7,532 bases of DNA, taken from the NCBI GenBank assembly GCA_050872545.1, contig JBNMHA010000110.1:1-7532 (forward strand). Direction: 5' to 3'. A program made the translations under genes and the position numbers. This document shows positions 6,276-7,532 of this stretch, in pieces. The stretch's first letter is position 1. The number at the start of each line of letters is the position of its first letter. The notes beneath the pieces are model-generated. The model was not told the DNA's origin. It was given only the letters and a program-made list of their open reading frames with translations, and made no database searches. This DNA comes from RGIG8597 sp050872545 (GTDB lineage Bacteria; Spirochaetota; GWE2-31-10).

Positions 6276-7532
6276 ATGGGATTATTATTAAAAGCACTGG
6301 AATACAGAAAAAAATATTTGGAAAACAGACCAAAAGGGTTACTTGCGCGTGCGCTTGCTTATAGAGAACTGAACGATTTAAATAATTTTCCTAAAGCAAA
6401 AGATGTTCAGCCTAATTTATCCTCCGGTTTGTTGAAAATTTTGCAGCTCAAAGCATCAAATGAAGAAATTGCCAAACCGGACAACGAAATTAATTTACCA
6501 AGCAACGAACTTCAATATGATGAAGTGGCTTCTGGCAATGACGAAGCAATTTCAGCAAATGAAGAAGTTACTGAACCGGACAATGGAATTGATTTACCAA
6601 GCGATGAACTTCAACATGATGAAGTAGATTCCGATGATAACGAAACAACTTTAATCGACGAAGAAATTGCCAAACCGGACAACGAAATTGATTTACCGAG
6701 TGATGAACTTCAACATGGTGAAGTAGATTCCGATGATAACAACACAACTTTAATCAATGAAGAAATCACTGAACCAGACAACGGAATTGATTTACCGAGT
6801 GATGAACTTCAACATGATGAAGCTGATTCTGACAATGACAACACAACTTTAATCGACAAAGAAATTACTGAACCGGACAACGAAATTGACTTGCCGAGCA
6901 ACGAACTTCAATATGATGAAGTGATTTCTGACGATGACAAAGCAACATTAATCGACAAAGAAATTACTGAACCGGACAATCAAATTGACTTGCCGAGTGA
7001 CGAACTTCAAAAAGATGAAGCGACTTCTGACAATGACGAAGCAACTTCTGAAAATGGCAAAGTAATTTTGATCAATGAAGATGTTACTGAACCAGACAAC
7101 AAAATTGATTTACCAAGTGATGAACTTCAACATGATGAAGTAGCTTCTGATGATGACGAAGCATTTTCAGCAGATGAAAAAGTTGCCGAATCGGACAATA
7201 AAATTGACTTGCCGAGTGACGAACTCGAACAAGGCGAAGTAGCTTCTAACGATAACGAGACAACTTCTGAAAATGACGAAGCAATTTCAGCAGATGAAGA
7301 AGTTACTGAACCGGACAATAAAAATGATTTACAGAGCAATGAACTTCAACATGATGAAGTAATTTCTGACAATGACGAGACAATTTTAATCGATGAGGAA
7401 GTTACTGAACCAGACAACGGAACTGATTTACCAAGCAGCGAACTTGAACAGGACGAAGTGACTTCTGATGATGACGAGACAATTTTAATCGATGAAAAAA
7501 TTGCTGACCCAGACAACGAAATTGACCTACTG
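6276..7532 (+). CDS. Acidic 33-residue-repeat protein, 3' end outside the window
   Basis: An open frame from ATG at 6276 runs 419 codons to the window end without a stop, so the protein is partial at its C-terminus. Residues 1-62 are basic/amphipathic and helical, with three related segments: GLLLKALEYR (2-11), GLLARALAYR (21-30) and GLLKILQLKA (51-60). From residue 63 onward it is a tandem array of acidic units with the consensus E-E-[IV]-[AT]-x-P-D-N-x-I-D-L-P-S-[DN]-E-L-Q-x-D-E-V. There is no signal peptide, so it is probably cytoplasmic. It starts 10 bases after the stop of the 740-residue acidic protein. AAGG at 6264-6267 overlaps that stop and lies 8 bases upstream, so the two genes are very likely one operon and translationally close. 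Family and function are not recognised. A non-repeat C-terminal domain may lie beyond the window. Confidence 0.88.
   Translation, partial: MGLLLKALEYRKKYLENRPKGLLARALAYRELNDLNNFPKAKDVQPNLSSGLLKILQLKASNEEIAKPDNEINLPSNELQYDEVASGNDEAISANEEVTEPDNGIDLPSDELQHDEVDSDDNETTLIDEEIAKPDNEIDLPSDELQHGEVDSDDNNTTLINEEITEPDNGIDLPSDELQHDEADSDNDNTTLIDKEITEPDNEIDLPSNELQYDEVISDDDKATLIDKEITEPDNQIDLPSDELQKDEATSDNDEATSENGKVILINEDVTEPDNKIDLPSDELQHDEVASDDDEAFSADEKVAESDNKIDLPSDELEQGEVASNDNETTSENDEAISADEEVTEPDNKNDLQSNELQHDEVISDNDETILIDEEVTEPDNGTDLPSSELEQDEVTSDDDETILIDEKIADPDNEIDLL
6279..6455 (+). repeat. Three degenerate GLLxxAL-type helical segments at the protein N-terminus
   Basis: GLLLKALEYR (6279-6308), GLLARALAYR (6336-6365) and GLLKILQLKA (6426-6455) follow the same pattern of Gly-Leu-Leu, then basic and hydrophobic positions. 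The first two match at most positions; the third is looser. They could be repeated amphipathic binding helices, or chance similarity in a short helical domain. Confidence 0.45.
6462..7532 (+). repeat. 99-bp in-frame tandem repeat array (33 residues per unit), continuing past the window
   Basis: There are ten complete units and the start of an eleventh (13 residues), beginning at residue 63. Eight units are exactly 33 residues. Units 6 and 8 are 40 residues because a 7-residue S-x-N-D-E-x-T-like segment appears twice. Units 1 and 3 share IAKPDNEI, while 2 and 4 share TEPDNGI, so a 66-residue dimer was probably duplicated early. The invariant core is P/S-D-N-x-x-[DN]-L-x-S-x-E-L. Confidence 0.92.

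Noticed and set aside
5153..7532. Repeat arrays considered as a CRISPR array or mobile-element repeats
   Set aside because: The repeats are contiguous, in frame with multiples of three, and coding throughout; there are no unique spacers between short palindromic repeats and no terminal inverted repeats or transposase.
6462..7532. Acidic repeats as RTX-type or EF-hand calcium-binding repeats
   Set aside because: The units lack the GGxGxD nonapeptide and the regular D-x-D-x-D-G loop; Asp and Asn are abundant but not spaced for either calcium motif.

Overview
The window is AT-rich and compactly coded. It uses clear AGGAG/GGAG-type ribosome binding sites and a mix of ATG, GTG and TTG starts. Gene content suggests a host- or gut-associated spirochaete, most likely Treponema or a close relative: an AarF/UbiB-type kinase beside a phasin-like protein, a secreted caspase-fold protein, and very acidic repeat proteins. 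This assignment is an inference from style and recalled gene content; no marker gene is present.

Layout. (1) Positions 1-57 hold no recognisable feature. (2) A minus-strand pair, 2019 down to 58, encodes a 108-residue phasin-like coiled-coil protein and, 12 bases further on, a 540-residue AarF/ABC1/UbiB-family atypical kinase with two C-terminal membrane helices. (3) A divergent intergenic region spans 2020-2216. (4) A plus-strand pair spans 2217-3891: an unrecognised 116-residue helical protein and, 16 bases later from a TTG start, a 435-residue exported caspase-fold protein whose catalytic His and Cys both read as Tyr. (5) A 151-base gap follows (3892-4042). (6) A second plus-strand pair begins at 4043: a 740-residue Asp/Glu-rich protein with a 63-residue repeat array, then, 10 bases later, another acidic repeat protein (33-residue repeat) that runs off the window end at 7532 after 419 codons with no stop.

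How the genes may work together. The phasin-like/UbiB pair looks like one transcription unit, probably acting at the membrane. The caspase-fold protein keeps the fold signatures but not the catalytic dyad, so it is more likely a scaffold or binding protein than a protease. The acidic 740-residue protein carries six good copies and one weaker copy of an L-S-x-x-E-L-D-x-[IL]-[LV] motif. This resembles the N-terminal CheY-binding peptide of the flagellar switch protein FliM (L-S-Q-x-E-I-D-x-L-L). That suggests, without proving, a multivalent docking protein linked to chemotaxis or motility. The neighbouring acidic protein has its own array, with a related I-x-L-x-x-x-E-L core in each unit. Nothing in the window indicates a mobile element, CRISPR array, tRNA, rRNA or phage.
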